Positions 30,189-39,689 of a DNA stretch of 64,000 nt are shown here, in pieces. Numbering within the stretch: the first letter of the stretch is position 1; each line of letters opens with the position of its first letter. The DNA lies in NCBI GenBank assembly GCA_002494495.1, contig DACB01000007.1, positions 198,076 through 262,075 of the forward strand, written 5' to 3'. The notes below the pieces were generated by a model. That model saw only the letters and a program-made list of their open reading frames with translations. It did no database searches and was not told the origin of the DNA. The position numbers and the translations under genes are program-made. Source of the stretch: Methanobacterium sp. UBA294. Lineage in GTDB: Archaea; Methanobacteriota; Methanobacteria; Methanobacteriales; Methanobacteriaceae.

Positions 30189-30547
30189 AAAATTTAATGT
30201 AAATTTTTAGTATATAAAACCTCATTAAATGTTGATTTTACCGTATTTTATATAATATTTGGGTTAGAAGACTATTATTGAATCTGTTTTAGTGTCTAAA
30301 CTAACCAGGTCGTATAGGTTACCAGCTATGTTATCATTTCATAATATCTTTTTTATATTACAAGGAGTTGATATGCATCACTTTTGCTTGATATTGACAT
30401 ATAAATTCCTATTAAAGTATGCTTTTAATAGTCATGTGATTGTAAATTATGATGTATAGTTTAATGGCTTGTGGATTTAATATGCTGGTTTGTTACTGAA
30501 GTCCTGCTATACCATATTTCAGCCTAACCAAATTTATTTATCACGAT
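30189..30547. other. Gene-free stretch between divergent MFS and histidine kinase genes
   Basis: About 360 bases. Apart from the repeat copy at 30367-30420 I see no gene; the rest is AT-rich and should contain the two divergent promoters. No RNA gene is recognised. Confidence 0.4.
30367..30420. repeat. Copy 2 of dispersed recJ-5' repeat (shortest)
   Basis: GTTGATATGCATCACTTTTG and the following 34 bases match 26921-26975 with four mismatches and a one-base gap. Read on the minus strand it keeps the ATG and would encode MSISSKSDAYQ against MSKSSKSGANQ of recJ, then runs into a stop. There is no recJ body behind it, so it is a displaced fragment. Confidence 0.75.
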
Positions 30548-33500
30548 ATGGACATAATAATTATTGAGAGTTTTATGGTTAGTTCTGATGATTTATATAA
30601 AGATTTTCTTATTTCTTTAGATGAAGCTGTGCAGCTTTCTGAGTTAGTCTGGGATGATAATGGGCAGCCAAAGGATTTTATTTTTCTAGATGTTAATCCT
30701 GCCTATGAAAAACATACCGGTTTAATTAAGGAAGAAATAGTCGGAAAGCGGATTAAAGATATTCTCCCAGTAGTAGATCAAGTTTGGTTAGACAGCTATG
30801 GTGAAGTAGTGCTTGAAAATAAGCCAAAGCAATTTGAAGAATATAATTCGGGAACTAATAAATTTTATCAAGTTAAAGCCAAACCATTAGGCGGGAATAA
30901 ATTTGCTGCCATATTACAGGACATCACGGAAAATAAAAAAATAAAAAAAGCTTTAAAAAAAAGTGAAAACCATTATCATAAGGAGCGAGATAAGCTTTCC
31001 AGTTTAATTAATAGTATTCCTGATGAGATATGGTTTGCTGATTTAAATAAAAAATTTACATTAGCTAATAAATCTGCTCTTGAGGAATTTAATATGGATT
31101 TTCCTGATAGAGATGTAGAGGAAATGGCAATTAATAATTTAGTATATGATATCGAAGGTAATCCCCGTCCTGTGGATGATGCACCACCTTTAAAAGCATT
31201 GAAAGGTGAGCACGTTAAAAATCAGGAGGAAATTATACAAACACCAAGTACTGGTGAGTTAAGATATCGCCAGGTGAGTGCTTCTCCTGTTAAAGATATG
31301 GAAGGAAAAATTATTGGTTCAGTATCTGTAGTGCGTGATATTACTAACAATAAAAAAGCCGAAGAAAAACTCAAAAATCAGAAAAATGAATTGGCAAATG
31401 TTAATCAAGCTTTAAAAGAAGCTCGTGAAAATTTAGAGATAAAAATTGAAGAGAGAACAGAAAAGCTCAAGTTAATAAACTTATATAATCGAAGTTTGAT
31501 AGAGGCCAGCTTGGATCCATTGGTCACCATTGGACCTGATGGAAAGATTACGGATGTGAATAATTCTACGCAAGAAGTGACAGGTTTTAACCGAGAGGAA
31601 TTGATTGGCACTGATTTTTCAAAGTATTTCACAGATGTTAATGAGGCACGTGAAGGTTATAAAAGAGTTTATAAAGAAGGATCGGTTCGAGATTATCCAT
31701 TAGATATTGTCCATAAAGATGGATCCATAACTCCTGTTTTGTACAATGCTTCGGTTTATAAAGATGATAATGGTGAAGTCATCGGTGTTTTTGCTGCTGC
31801 TAGAGATATAAGAAAAATTAAAAAGGCTGAAGAGGAAATTCAGAGATTGGCAAATGTTGTTGAATCGTCAGATGATGCAATTATAACCAAAACTCTTGAT
31901 GGAAACATATTAAATTGGAATAAAGGAGCAGAAGAGGTTTATGGTTATTCCGCCGATGAAGTCATTGGAAAGAACATGTCAATCCTTATACCGCCTTTCA
32001 TGGAGAAAGAATTTAATAATCTAATGGACGGCATAAAATCTGGAAAACGGATTGAACACTTTGAAACGCTGCGGGTGAAGAAAGATGGGTCAACAATTAA
32101 TGTTTCAATAACGCTTTCTCCTGTTCATGACACTAAAGGAAATTTAATAGCCATATCTACTATAGCGAGAAATGTGACAGCACGTAAAAGAATTGAGGAA
32201 GAATTAAAATTTGCAAACATTTATAATCGTAATTTAATTGAATCGAGCTTAGATCCTCTTGTGACCATTGGTCCAGATGGAAAGATTACAGACGTTAATA
32301 AATCTACCGAATCTGTAACGGGATTTAAAAGGAATGAACTTATAGGCACTGATTTCTCAGACTATTTCACAGAACCTGAAAAGGCTAAGGAAGGATATGA
32401 AAGAGTTTTTAAAGAATATTTAATTAGAGATTATCCTTTGGAAATTCAACATATTGATGGTCATGTTACTCCAGTTTTGTATAATGCTTCGGTTTATAAA
32501 GATGAATCTGATAAAGTTGTCGGCGTTTTCGCCGCGGCACGTGACATTTCTAAAGTGAAAAAAATTGAGGAACAACTAAGATTAGTTGGGAAATATAATA
32601 GAGGGTTAATCGAAACGAGTGTGGATCCTCTTGTTACGATTGGTCCAAATGGTAAAATTAATGATGTCAATAAAGCTACAGAATTGGTTACTGGATTTGG
32701 CAGAGATGATCTTATCGGGACTGATTTTTCAAATTATTTTACGGAACCTATAAAAGCCAGAGATGGATATAAACAAGTTTTCAATGAAGGAATAATTCGT
32801 GATTATACTCTTGAAATTAAGCATAAAAATGGACATGTAACCCCCGTTTTATATAATGCCTCTGTTTATCGTGACCAATCCAATAAAGTCATCGGTGTTT
32901 TTGCCGCTGCTCGAGATATCACTGAACTTAAGAAAGCAGAAGACAAATTGAAAAAATCAGAAGCGGATTTAAAACAGATTAATGAAACATTAGAAGAACG
33001 TGTCTCTGAACGGACTAAATCATTAAAAAAGAAAGAAGAACAATTAAAACAGATGTTGGAAATTGAACAAAAACTTTCAGAAGAGCTTCAAGTCTCCAAT
33101 GAAGAACTCATAGATACACAAAACAAATTACAGGAGTCCATTAATAAATTAGAAATATCAAATAGGGAGCTAGAACAGTTCGCGTACGTAGCCTCTCATG
33201 ATTTACAGGAGCCACTTAGAATGGTATCCAGCTTTACCCAACTTCTGGAAAAACGGTACAGTGACCAGTTGGATGATGATGCTGATGAATTTATTGAGTT
33301 CATTATTGAAGGCTCTAATCGAATGAAGGATTTAATCGATGACTTACTAATATTTTCCAGACTTCACACCCAAGCAAAACCATTTGAATCGTTAAATATG
33401 CGAGAATCTGTCAATTCGGTTATAAAATACCTTAAACCCACTATAGAGGAAAATAAAGCTAAACTTATGATCGAGGATTTACCCACAATTAATGGCGACC

Positions 33501-33835
33501 AATCTCAAATCAGACAACTTTTCCAGAATTTAATATCCAACTCTATCAAATTCCATGGAGATAAATCACCAGAAATCCATATAACCTGCCAGAACTCATT
33601 TAAAAACTGGCTAATTGGTGTAAACGATAATGGCATAGGTATTGATCCTGAAAACCAGGAAAAGATTTTCAAAATATTCAACCGACTACACACCCGAGAA
33701 GAATATCCTGGGACAGGTATAGGATTAGCAATCTGCAAAAGAATCGTAGAAAGACATAAAGGGAAAATATGGGTAGAATCCGAAGCAGGAAAAGGAGCAA
33801 CCTTCTACTTCACCATCCCAAAACCTAAAAAATAG
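30548..33835 (+). CDS. Multi-PAS cytosolic sensor histidine kinase
   Basis: A 1095-residue kinase with no membrane segment. Six PAS domains: about 15-128, 145-270, 311-425, 430-548, 557-668 and 681-795. Domains 3, 5 and 6 are near copies of each other (shared LVTIGPDGKI, TDVN, TPVLYNASVY, VFAAARDI), a recent internal amplification. A coiled coil (about 795-875) leads to the H-box YVASHDLQEPLRM with His884, the N-box LFQNLISNSIKFHGD (994, 998), G1 DNGIGI and G2 GTGIGL, and it ends EAGKGATFYFTIP. All catalytic boxes are intact. No response regulator lies nearby, as is common in methanogens. The ligand is unknown. An ATG at 30575 with GAGAG ahead is an alternative start. Confidence 0.92.
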   Translation: MDIIIIESFMVSSDDLYKDFLISLDEAVQLSELVWDDNGQPKDFIFLDVNPAYEKHTGLIKEEIVGKRIKDILPVVDQVWLDSYGEVVLENKPKQFEEYNSGTNKFYQVKAKPLGGNKFAAILQDITENKKIKKALKKSENHYHKERDKLSSLINSIPDEIWFADLNKKFTLANKSALEEFNMDFPDRDVEEMAINNLVYDIEGNPRPVDDAPPLKALKGEHVKNQEEIIQTPSTGELRYRQVSASPVKDMEGKIIGSVSVVRDITNNKKAEEKLKNQKNELANVNQALKEARENLEIKIEERTEKLKLINLYNRSLIEASLDPLVTIGPDGKITDVNNSTQEVTGFNREELIGTDFSKYFTDVNEAREGYKRVYKEGSVRDYPLDIVHKDGSITPVLYNASVYKDDNGEVIGVFAAARDIRKIKKAEEEIQRLANVVESSDDAIITKTLDGNILNWNKGAEEVYGYSADEVIGKNMSILIPPFMEKEFNNLMDGIKSGKRIEHFETLRVKKDGSTINVSITLSPVHDTKGNLIAISTIARNVTARKRIEEELKFANIYNRNLIESSLDPLVTIGPDGKITDVNKSTESVTGFKRNELIGTDFSDYFTEPEKAKEGYERVFKEYLIRDYPLEIQHIDGHVTPVLYNASVYKDESDKVVGVFAAARDISKVKKIEEQLRLVGKYNRGLIETSVDPLVTIGPNGKINDVNKATELVTGFGRDDLIGTDFSNYFTEPIKARDGYKQVFNEGIIRDYTLEIKHKNGHVTPVLYNASVYRDQSNKVIGVFAAARDITELKKAEDKLKKSEADLKQINETLEERVSERTKSLKKKEEQLKQMLEIEQKLSEELQVSNEELIDTQNKLQESINKLEISNRELEQFAYVASHDLQEPLRMVSSFTQLLEKRYSDQLDDDADEFIEFIIEGSNRMKDLIDDLLIFSRLHTQAKPFESLNMRESVNSVIKYLKPTIEENKAKLMIEDLPTINGDQSQIRQLFQNLISNSIKFHGDKSPEIHITCQNSFKNWLIGVNDNGIGIDPENQEKIFKIFNRLHTREEYPGTGIGLAICKRIVERHKGKIWVESEAGKGATFYFTIPKPKK

Positions 33836-33976
33836 GTAAAAAAATTATTTTTTTTATTTTTAATTAACTCAGTTATACTGAACGACAGTTTAACCGAATA
33901 TTATTATATTATTATTCGATGAATTAGCTATATAACCTGAATTATTAAAAAAATATGGTAATTGTGGAAATTGACT

Positions 33977-34121
33977 ACTTAACAAGCAGTGCTGTTGATA
34001 TGCATCATTTTTCTTTGATTTTGGCTATAAATTTCCTATTATAGTAGTACTACTACATATTTTATAAATTTGAATAATTAAACATTCTTAATTGTTAGGA
34101 ATTTTCTTATATAATCTTCTG
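33977..34121. repeat. Copy 3 of dispersed recJ-5'/rps15-3' repeat
   Basis: Its left end, read on the minus strand, contains CAGCACTGCTTGTTAAGTAG, close to the last codons of rps15 (CAGCATTACTTGTTAAGTGA). The rest matches the first codons and upstream region of recJ at 26921-27045, including TAAATTTCCTATTA and GAATTTTC, though the start codon is ATA here. It thus joins both sides of the presumed insertion site in one sequence. Confidence 0.75.
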
Positions 34122-34214
34122 ATTTTTTTAGATTATTATATTCCCATAAATAAGCCTTTTAGAGGGCCTTCCCTGGATGGTGGAATTATTTCCATTATAG
34201 TAGTAGTTGGTTTC

Positions 34215-34227
34215 TTCTACAGTAGAA
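34215..34227. repeat. Palindrome TTCTACAGTAGAA, copy 1 of 3
   Basis: A 13-base near-perfect palindrome that recurs at 41231-41243 and 47987-47999. In each case a GC-rich CCGGG patch follows some 30-45 bases later and all three lie in gene-free DNA. It could be an operator or a hairpin. No binding protein is known. Confidence 0.5.
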
Positions 34228-34557
34228 AACTATTGAACAATGAAATTTGGCCTGGTTTTCCGGGCGGTGCCTTCTTAGAACTTTATTTCATTTATAAAGT
34301 TAGACAACCATTTATTTAGCACAATTTTATCAATTTGTTCATGTGTAAATCCGCTGTTTTCACATTTAATTTCCTTCAATGTCCGTCAAAATTCGTTTGT
34401 GTGAACATTGAATATATTGTTCGCACAAATGTCTAGTTATATGCCATTAATTCATAATATTTCAACGGGAATTCCAACAGCGTCATCCATGTCACGTTAT
34501 AAGTATTGTATAAAATAATAAACTATAGCATCAGGAAGTTCTTGGAGGATCTACAAA

Positions 34558-35331
34558 ATGAGCGATGAAGAGCATAATATCCATGATTTTGATATTTCAT
34601 TAATTGGCGAATATTTTTCCAGCATGGATCGTCAAGGTCCAGGGAGCCGAGAGGTAACCATAAAAGCATTAAGCTTTATTGATAATATAAACGAAAAATC
34701 AAAGATTGCTGATCTTGGTTGTGGTACTGGAGGTCAAACTATTGTTTTGGCTCAAAACACCCCTGGGAATATTACAGGTATTGATTTGTCTTCCGGTTAT
34801 ATTGACATACTAAATAACAATGCAAAAAAATTGGATTTTCAAAGCAGAGTTAAAGGCGTTATTGGATCGATGGATAAACTTGATTTTCAATTAAATGAAT
34901 TAGACCTCATTTGGTGTGAAGGAGCTATTTATAATATTGGTTTTGAAAAAGGTATGAATTACTGGAATAAGTTTTTGAAAAAAGGTGGCTATATTGCTGT
35001 TACTGAAGCATCGTGGTTTACAGAAGATCGGCCAAAAGAAATATTTGATTTTTGGAATGAAGCATATCCTGAAATAGACACCATTCCAAATAAAATTGCT
35101 CAAATGCAAAAAGCAGGCTATGTTGTTATGGCATCATTCATATTGCCTGAATCTTGCTGGATTGATAACTTTTTTGTCCCGGAAATAGCAGCACAAAAAA
35201 TATTTTTGGATAAATATAAAGGTAATAAATCTGCTGAAGAATTCGTAAAATACGAAAAGCATGGTGCTGAACTTTATAATAAGTATAAAGAATATTATGG
35301 GTATGTATTTTATATTGGAAAGAAATTATAA
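34558..35331 (+). CDS. Class I SAM-dependent methyltransferase
   Basis: A 257-residue small-molecule-type methyltransferase. SAM motif I is [12 protein letters not shown] (about 58-69), motif II region [12 protein letters not shown], and post-motif [20 protein letters not shown], a signature of an uncharacterised bacterial/archaeal group. GGAGG lies ahead of the ATG. Substrate unknown. It stands alone in the accessory region after a 700-base spacer with repeats, suggesting acquisition with one of the integration events. Confidence 0.82.
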   Translation: MSDEEHNIHDFDISLIGEYFSSMDRQGPGSREVTIKALSFIDNINEKSKIADLGCGTGGQTIVLAQNTPGNITGIDLSSGYIDILNNNAKKLDFQSRVKGVIGSMDKLDFQLNELDLIWCEGAIYNIGFEKGMNYWNKFLKKGGYIAVTEASWFTEDRPKEIFDFWNEAYPEIDTIPNKIAQMQKAGYVVMASFILPESCWIDNFFVPEIAAQKIFLDKYKGNKSAEEFVKYEKHGAELYNKYKEYYGYVFYIGKKL

Positions 35332-35541
35332 AAGCCTCGCCAGTATCCATGCGGACGGCTAAAGGTAATGTAATTATTTTTTACTTTTAGGGTGTTCCAG
35401 TAGAAAATTAACAAATAAATAAAATTTGACTTGAGTCTTGGCCTGTTTAATTAGACTAATAATATATTAAAAAAATAGATAGTTTTGAAAGCTAAAAAAA
35501 ACATTTAATTATTTGTTATGAAATTATAGGATCAAATTCAA

Positions 35542-35988
35542 ATGCGAGATCAAAGATTCATAGCTGAACACCGAGGAGGGCCTTTAAAGAAAGAACGGCA
35601 CTATCAGTTAATTAATTGGGCCTGTGATTGTGCAGAACACGTCTTGCCGCTTTTAGGAGAAGAAATTGATGGCCGACTGATTCATGCACTTAACGTGGGC
35701 AGAGCGTGGGCGCAGGGAAATGCATCTGTTGGTGAGGCAAGAAAAGCGTCTATAGCTGTGCATACGTTAGCAAGGGAATCTCAAGACCCGGTAGTAATTG
35801 CCTTGGCCCGTACTGTTGGACATGCTGTTGCAACGGCCCATATGGCCGATCATTCATTAGGAGCAACGTCGTGTGCCTTAAAAGCGGTGAAAAGCGCAGG
35901 TAAATCTGTAGCTGCAGAGAGAAAATGGCAGGATGAACAGTTGCCTGCTGAGATTAAGGAGCTAATCTTGTCAGCAAGGGATGCGTAG
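35542..35988 (+). CDS. Imm5-like putative immunity protein
   Basis: A 148-residue all-helical protein. The pattern CAEHVLPLLGE, then RAWAQGNASVGEARKASIAV, HTLARE and TVGHAVATAHMADHSLGA followed by CALKAV is that of the Imm5-type 'putative immunity protein' family known from bacterial polymorphic-toxin loci. Its coding sequence is visibly richer in GC than the neighbours, pointing to transfer. No toxin gene is seen beside it, so it is an orphan; such proteins can protect against toxins of competing cells. GGATC precedes the ATG. The family call is from memory of motifs. Confidence 0.65.
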   Translation: MRDQRFIAEHRGGPLKKERHYQLINWACDCAEHVLPLLGEEIDGRLIHALNVGRAWAQGNASVGEARKASIAVHTLARESQDPVVIALARTVGHAVATAHMADHSLGATSCALKAVKSAGKSVAAERKWQDEQLPAEIKELILSARDA

Positions 35989-36343
35989 ATATTTAAAAAT
36001 GCTATTAAAAAAATAAAAAAAATATTTAATGATAATAATTAATTCATTTTGAATAAGAATATTATATCTCAATTATTATTGAAAAAAAGAGTAAATTGAG
36101 AGTACATTTAATTATAAAGCTCTTAAATTAATTTAAAGAACTGTAGAAACATCTTCTTAGAAATGTTCTGAGAAAGTATTCGGATTGTGTTGTCTTTTAA
36201 ACCGATACCTGCCTCTCAAGTAATTTTAAGATGGTCGATGATGTATCCTTTGGAATGCAGGACGATTTTTATCTGCATTTTTAAATCTCCCATACTCTTT
36301 TTGTTTTAATGTTAAATCTTGATTCAAATTTGATTTTTAAATT
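35989..36343. other. Gene-free stretch between convergent genes
   Basis: About 355 bases, AT-rich with an A-rich run near 36010. I see no gene, RNA gene or clear repeat. Transcription from both sides should end here. Confidence 0.35.
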
Positions 36344-37846
36344 TCAGGGTTTATAATGTTCCGTCTCTCCATATGTTTCTAACTTATCTCCAGAAAGTAC
36401 AGAAATAGCACCATGACCCCCACAGATTAAACATTTTCTATTTTTGCCTGATAATTTCTGGTCTAATTCATTAACTAGTTCTATGAGCGCTTTTCTTTCT
36501 TCAGTGGCCAGTTTTCCATCCACGTTGACCGAGGTCATCAGATTTTTTGCTAGTAAATTGAACTTCTTTCTATCTTTACTTAGACTTTGAAAATTAATCA
36601 GGCTGTCAGCTGGGAAAAGAACTCCTTTCTCTGGACATAATAAGTATATCTGTCCATAGAGATGGCCACCCAAACTTTCTAAAACCTCGAATTCTAAATC
36701 CCCTATCTTAAATTTATCTAAAATTGGAAATATATTTCTTTCACCGTATTTTTTATCAGAAATTAACTTCACATAATCCGGTGGATTGAAATTAGAGAAT
36801 AGATTGATTAGTTTAGTATAAACTTCCTCTAATATAGAAGTTTCAGAGACTGAACCATATGCTCGGTTGGCTTTTTTAATGATTTCCCAGGTACCGGGGT
36901 GCATGAAAGATTTAACATCGTAGTACCCGGCGGCCCCGGAATGATCAGCGTCTGCGTGTGTAATGAAGATTTTTTTAAGCTTATCCATATCTCCCAGACC
37001 ATATTTTTGCAGCATCATCTGAACGTCAAAATGATAAATACCGTAACCAGTATCGATTAGAAACATTTCGGTGGCATTCTTCAGGACAAATATGTTCCCT
37101 CCACAAGGCGGCTGGAAACAGAATAATTCCACATCCCCTTTTAAGGAGATTCGCTGTACATTCGCATAGAAAGCTTCACCAGTGTTATTTTTTAAGGTTT
37201 TACCTGTGAGTAAAACACTATCAAAGATATCCCTGGGTTCTTCTCCTATTCGGGTTAATTCCTGTACAATATGGTTTATATCCTTTAACAGTTTCATCAG
37301 AAATTCATCAGCAGCCATGCCCAGTATTTCCCTTAATTTCTGGGCGAATACGATGTAAAATATGGTGTCATCAAGATCTGAATACTCCTCATTATATTCA
37401 AGAATTTCCAGAGGGTATTGTGTCTTCAATCGGTTTAAAAGGTCATTTATCCGGGAACTTTTCTCTAAGGTAAGACTAACCGTTAATTTAGGGGTGGTAG
37501 TTGTTTCGTCATCAAAATCCAGGAAGCCAATGTTGGCCTGGGCGAAAGTTAAATAGTTGAGGAATTCAAATAAAGCCCCTGTCCGATGAGGTAGATATAA
37601 GTTGAATTTAAGGAATCCAACCGGGTTTAGGGATGTTTGCAGGTAGCCCAACTCTTTTAAATCATGTTGCATCTTTTCATAGTGTTTATTTGAGGTTGTG
37701 ATATCGAAAAACACCGTGTTTACATCTATTTTCCGATTGTAGTGGATGCGGTTAATGTTAGCCTGGTACTGTTTAGCAATCCTGGCTGCCTTATGTAGTG
37801 CGCCTGGTTCATCTGGCACCTGTACTATAAAATATTTCTTTTCCAT
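36344..37846 (-). CDS. Metallo-beta-lactamase-fold protein with N-terminal tandem ACT domains
   Basis: A 500-residue fusion. Residues 1-75 (KKYFIVQVPDEPGALHKAAR) and about 78-150 (FNLYLPHRTGALFEFLNYL) are two ACT domains, the small-ligand sensor of amino-acid enzymes. From about residue 235 an MBL hydrolase follows, with the metal motif THADADHSGAAGYYD, GGHLYGQIYLL and the ADSLI Asp. Its GNIFVLKNATEMFLIDTGYG strand is typical of the fold. An amino acid may control a hydrolase or nitric-oxide-reductase-like oxidoreductase activity, but the flavodoxin part of FprA proteins is absent. GGGAATTTC precedes the ATG. Function unknown. Confidence 0.82.
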   Translation of the reverse strand: MEKKYFIVQVPDEPGALHKAARIAKQYQANINRIHYNRKIDVNTVFFDITTSNKHYEKMQHDLKELGYLQTSLNPVGFLKFNLYLPHRTGALFEFLNYLTFAQANIGFLDFDDETTTTPKLTVSLTLEKSSRINDLLNRLKTQYPLEILEYNEEYSDLDDTIFYIVFAQKLREILGMAADEFLMKLLKDINHIVQELTRIGEEPRDIFDSVLLTGKTLKNNTGEAFYANVQRISLKGDVELFCFQPPCGGNIFVLKNATEMFLIDTGYGIYHFDVQMMLQKYGLGDMDKLKKIFITHADADHSGAAGYYDVKSFMHPGTWEIIKKANRAYGSVSETSILEEVYTKLINLFSNFNPPDYVKLISDKKYGERNIFPILDKFKIGDLEFEVLESLGGHLYGQIYLLCPEKGVLFPADSLINFQSLSKDRKKFNLLAKNLMTSVNVDGKLATEERKALIELVNELDQKLSGKNRKCLICGGHGAISVLSGDKLETYGETEHYKP

Positions 37847-38235
37847 ATGAAATTCCCGATTAAAATAAATTATTCTAATAGAATATTAATTTAATTAGTG
37901 ATTTCTTCATTTTCAGGTAATTTAGGTAAAAGTTCTATTTGATAAATAACTTTATAGTTTATATCTGTTACGAATCTAAATTGTGTTTCTATTCATTTAA
38001 GCTTTTAATATCTGTTAATTTCGGGTATTATTTCTGATTTTAGAATAAACATGGTAAAATAATATTTGATTCACAATTAAATTACCAATGATGTTTATAG
38101 CCATATATTTAACTTCATCTTTCTTTTTTAACTCAGAAAGTGCCATAAAAAGCCAAACTTACTATTGGATAATAAAATAAATTAGAATAAAAATTTAATT
38201 AAATTTAAAAGTTTGAAAAATGTCTTGAAATTGTT

Positions 38236-38388
38236 CACTTAACAAGTGATGTATATTATTATGCATCGTTTTGACCTATTTTTGACATATTTGTTGACTT
38301 AATTAGTATTACTACTGGTTTTATAAAATTTGAAATAAATCGACATTCTTTATTGTTTGGAATTTTCTTATTAATGTTAGGTTCTGGG
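38236..38388. repeat. Copy 4 of dispersed repeat; presumed left attachment site
   Basis: Begins with CACTTAACAAGTGATG (38236-38251), almost identical to CACTTAACAAGTAATG at the 3' end of rps15 (55874-55889). On the minus strand it retains an ATG with MSKIGQNDA then stop, matching the recJ start, and its far end shares TATTGTTTGGAATTTTC with the recJ upstream region. It therefore marks the left edge of the last inserted element. Confidence 0.7.
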
Positions 38389-38508
38389 ATATTTAACATT
38401 TATTTAACTATAAACACACCAACATATTAAATACCACTTAATAAGCATACCTGGACTTGATTATGTTTTAAAGGATTATGAACTGCCCAAGAGTAGGGGG
38501 TGTAAACC

Positions 38509-38518
38509 ATATAAAAGC
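38509..38518 (+). promoter_or_regulatory. TATA box for the 259-residue gene
   Basis: CATATAAAAG preceded by GTAAAC is a good archaeal TATA box. Transcription would begin near 38542, leaving a leader of about 95 bases before the TTG at 38637. The leader contains a possible stem with CTCAGTTGAAGGATTTATCC and CGTTTGAG. Confidence 0.5.
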
Positions 38519-38636
38519 AAGGACCCACTCAGTTGAAGGATTTATCCGTTTGAGTCAGGAATTATAAAACAATAACGATTTGAAAAATAAATGTTCATGA
38601 ATAATAATATTATAATAGATATTTGGAGGACAAATA

Positions 38637-39416
38637 TTGCGAATTTTAGATTGTGAAAGTGTTGATTCAACCTTTACCTCTTTAGAAATTATAACCGGAG
38701 TGCATTGTAATGAAATTCGAGAATTCTTAATTAATCTTGATCTAAATAAAATTAAGGAAAAGGCTAATTATAACTCATCTGAATTAAATGATGAAATTTT
38801 GAATGAATTTAAATCAACATTTAATCCAAATTTAGAATATGATTATGTTTGCTGGTTTCACTTAACTAGAACTTATGAAGACAATGATTATGAAGATGGT
38901 TTATTACCAATTAATGAAGTTAAAAATAAGATTTGGGATTTCTTATTTAACTTAATAAAAGATGACTTAACAGAATACCAGTGGTTACAATTCAGGAAGG
39001 ATTTTGAAAATGAAACTCTTAATAATCCAGAAGCTAACTGGAGAGCGTATTTATATAAAATAAATACGGCAAAGAGTTTTCCCAGCCCCCATGGATATTT
39101 AATTAAAGAAGTAGGTCTTGATGAAGGAAAAGACCATTATTTGAAGCATCCTGAAATAGTTATGCATATTGGGCATGCTATTCAATCGACATTTAACATA
39201 GATATAATAAATAGGTTTCAAACGAGTACAAACCCGTGTATTGTGAAATTTAGGAGCAAAAATACAAAGTTGATCTATATTGCAGATGCTCTCTATTATT
39301 TACATAATAAACTATTAAATGAACAGTTTACAATGAATTCTAATAATTGTTTTGATGGTGTAGGTAAAAAAATAGATCATGAAGACATCATTGAAATAAA
39401 ATATATTAATATTTAA
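38637..39416 (+). CDS. Hypothetical protein of the element, 259 residues
   Basis: Not recognised. It is soluble, acidic, without signal or membrane segments. The centre has CWFHLTRTYEDNDYEDGLLP followed by a helical segment, a pattern (H-L-T-R-T...G-L-L-P-I) I associate only loosely with uncharacterised bacterial proteins; the C-terminal half has HPEIVMHIGHAIQS. GGAGGA stands seven bases before the TTG start at 38637, and a TATA box lies at 38509, so it is probably expressed as a single gene. It is the first gene inside the presumed left end and converges with the Ntn hydrolase gene. A defence or addiction role would fit the neighbourhood but is a guess. Confidence 0.65.
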   Translation: MRILDCESVDSTFTSLEIITGVHCNEIREFLINLDLNKIKEKANYNSSELNDEILNEFKSTFNPNLEYDYVCWFHLTRTYEDNDYEDGLLPINEVKNKIWDFLFNLIKDDLTEYQWLQFRKDFENETLNNPEANWRAYLYKINTAKSFPSPHGYLIKEVGLDEGKDHYLKHPEIVMHIGHAIQSTFNIDIINRFQTSTNPCIVKFRSKNTKLIYIADALYYLHNKLLNEQFTMNSNNCFDGVGKKIDHEDIIEIKYINI

Positions 39417-39501
39417 ATTATTTAATTTTGACACTTTTCTAATTTGTGATTATATCAGTTCTTCTTCAGTACTTAATTAATCTTTACTATGATAAATAAA
39501 T

Positions 39502-39645
39502 TCATTTTTCAAGAACAGCTTCTCTAAATCTGGTCAAAGATTTTTCAGCCGAATTCCAACCTTTGGAATGCGCTTTAACATTCCTTTTTCGATTTTCAGC
39601 CGTGATACTCTGTTTCCTGCTAAATTTACCCCCCTTAAAAACCAT
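39502..39645 (-). CDS. Small basic protein, 47 residues
   Basis: A short frame with a strong ribosome-binding site GGAGAGGTG seven bases before its ATG. The product is highly basic and hydrophilic: MVFKGGKFSRKQSITAENRK at the start and SLTRFREAVLEK at the end, with no cysteine and no hydrophobic segment, so it may bind nucleic acid or a protein partner. It lies 44 bases downstream of the HslV-like gene on the same strand and is probably co-transcribed with it. No homologue is recognised; being real rests on the ribosome-binding site and placement. Confidence 0.55.
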   Translation of the reverse strand: MVFKGGKFSRKQSITAENRKRNVKAHSKGWNSAEKSLTRFREAVLEK

Positions 39646-39689
39646 CTTTTTACACCTCTCCTTGTCTATCTAGTTTTTCTCTATGTTAA

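Larger units (their letters stand above)
33836..34557. other. Gene-free stretch with repeat copy 3 and a palindrome
   Basis: About 720 bases with T-rich tracts right after the kinase gene, the recJ-5' repeat copy at 33977-34121, a palindrome at 34215-34227 followed by a GC-rich CCGGGCGG patch, and the pair TGTGAACA/TGTTCGCACA near 34410. The promoter of the methyltransferase gene should lie at its right end. A 75-codon frame inside it is not credible as a gene. Confidence 0.5.
37847..38636. other. Gene-free stretch with repeat copy 4 and left element boundary
   Basis: Nearly 800 bases without a credible gene. The left part is very AT-rich. Repeat copy 4 (38236-38388) contains the presumed left attachment core. 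A TATA box lies at 38509-38518 ahead of the gene at 38637. Nothing else is recognised. Confidence 0.5.

Noticed and set aside
31480..32940. Long internal DNA repeats that might be a misassembly
   Set aside because: The units encode separate PAS domains in frame, differ at many positions, and one is separated from the others by a different PAS domain.
34092..34319. 75-codon plus-strand frame with hydrophobic stretches
   Set aside because: It runs through repeat copy 3 and the palindrome, lacks a ribosome-binding site and has no family features; the repeat copies elsewhere do not preserve the frame.
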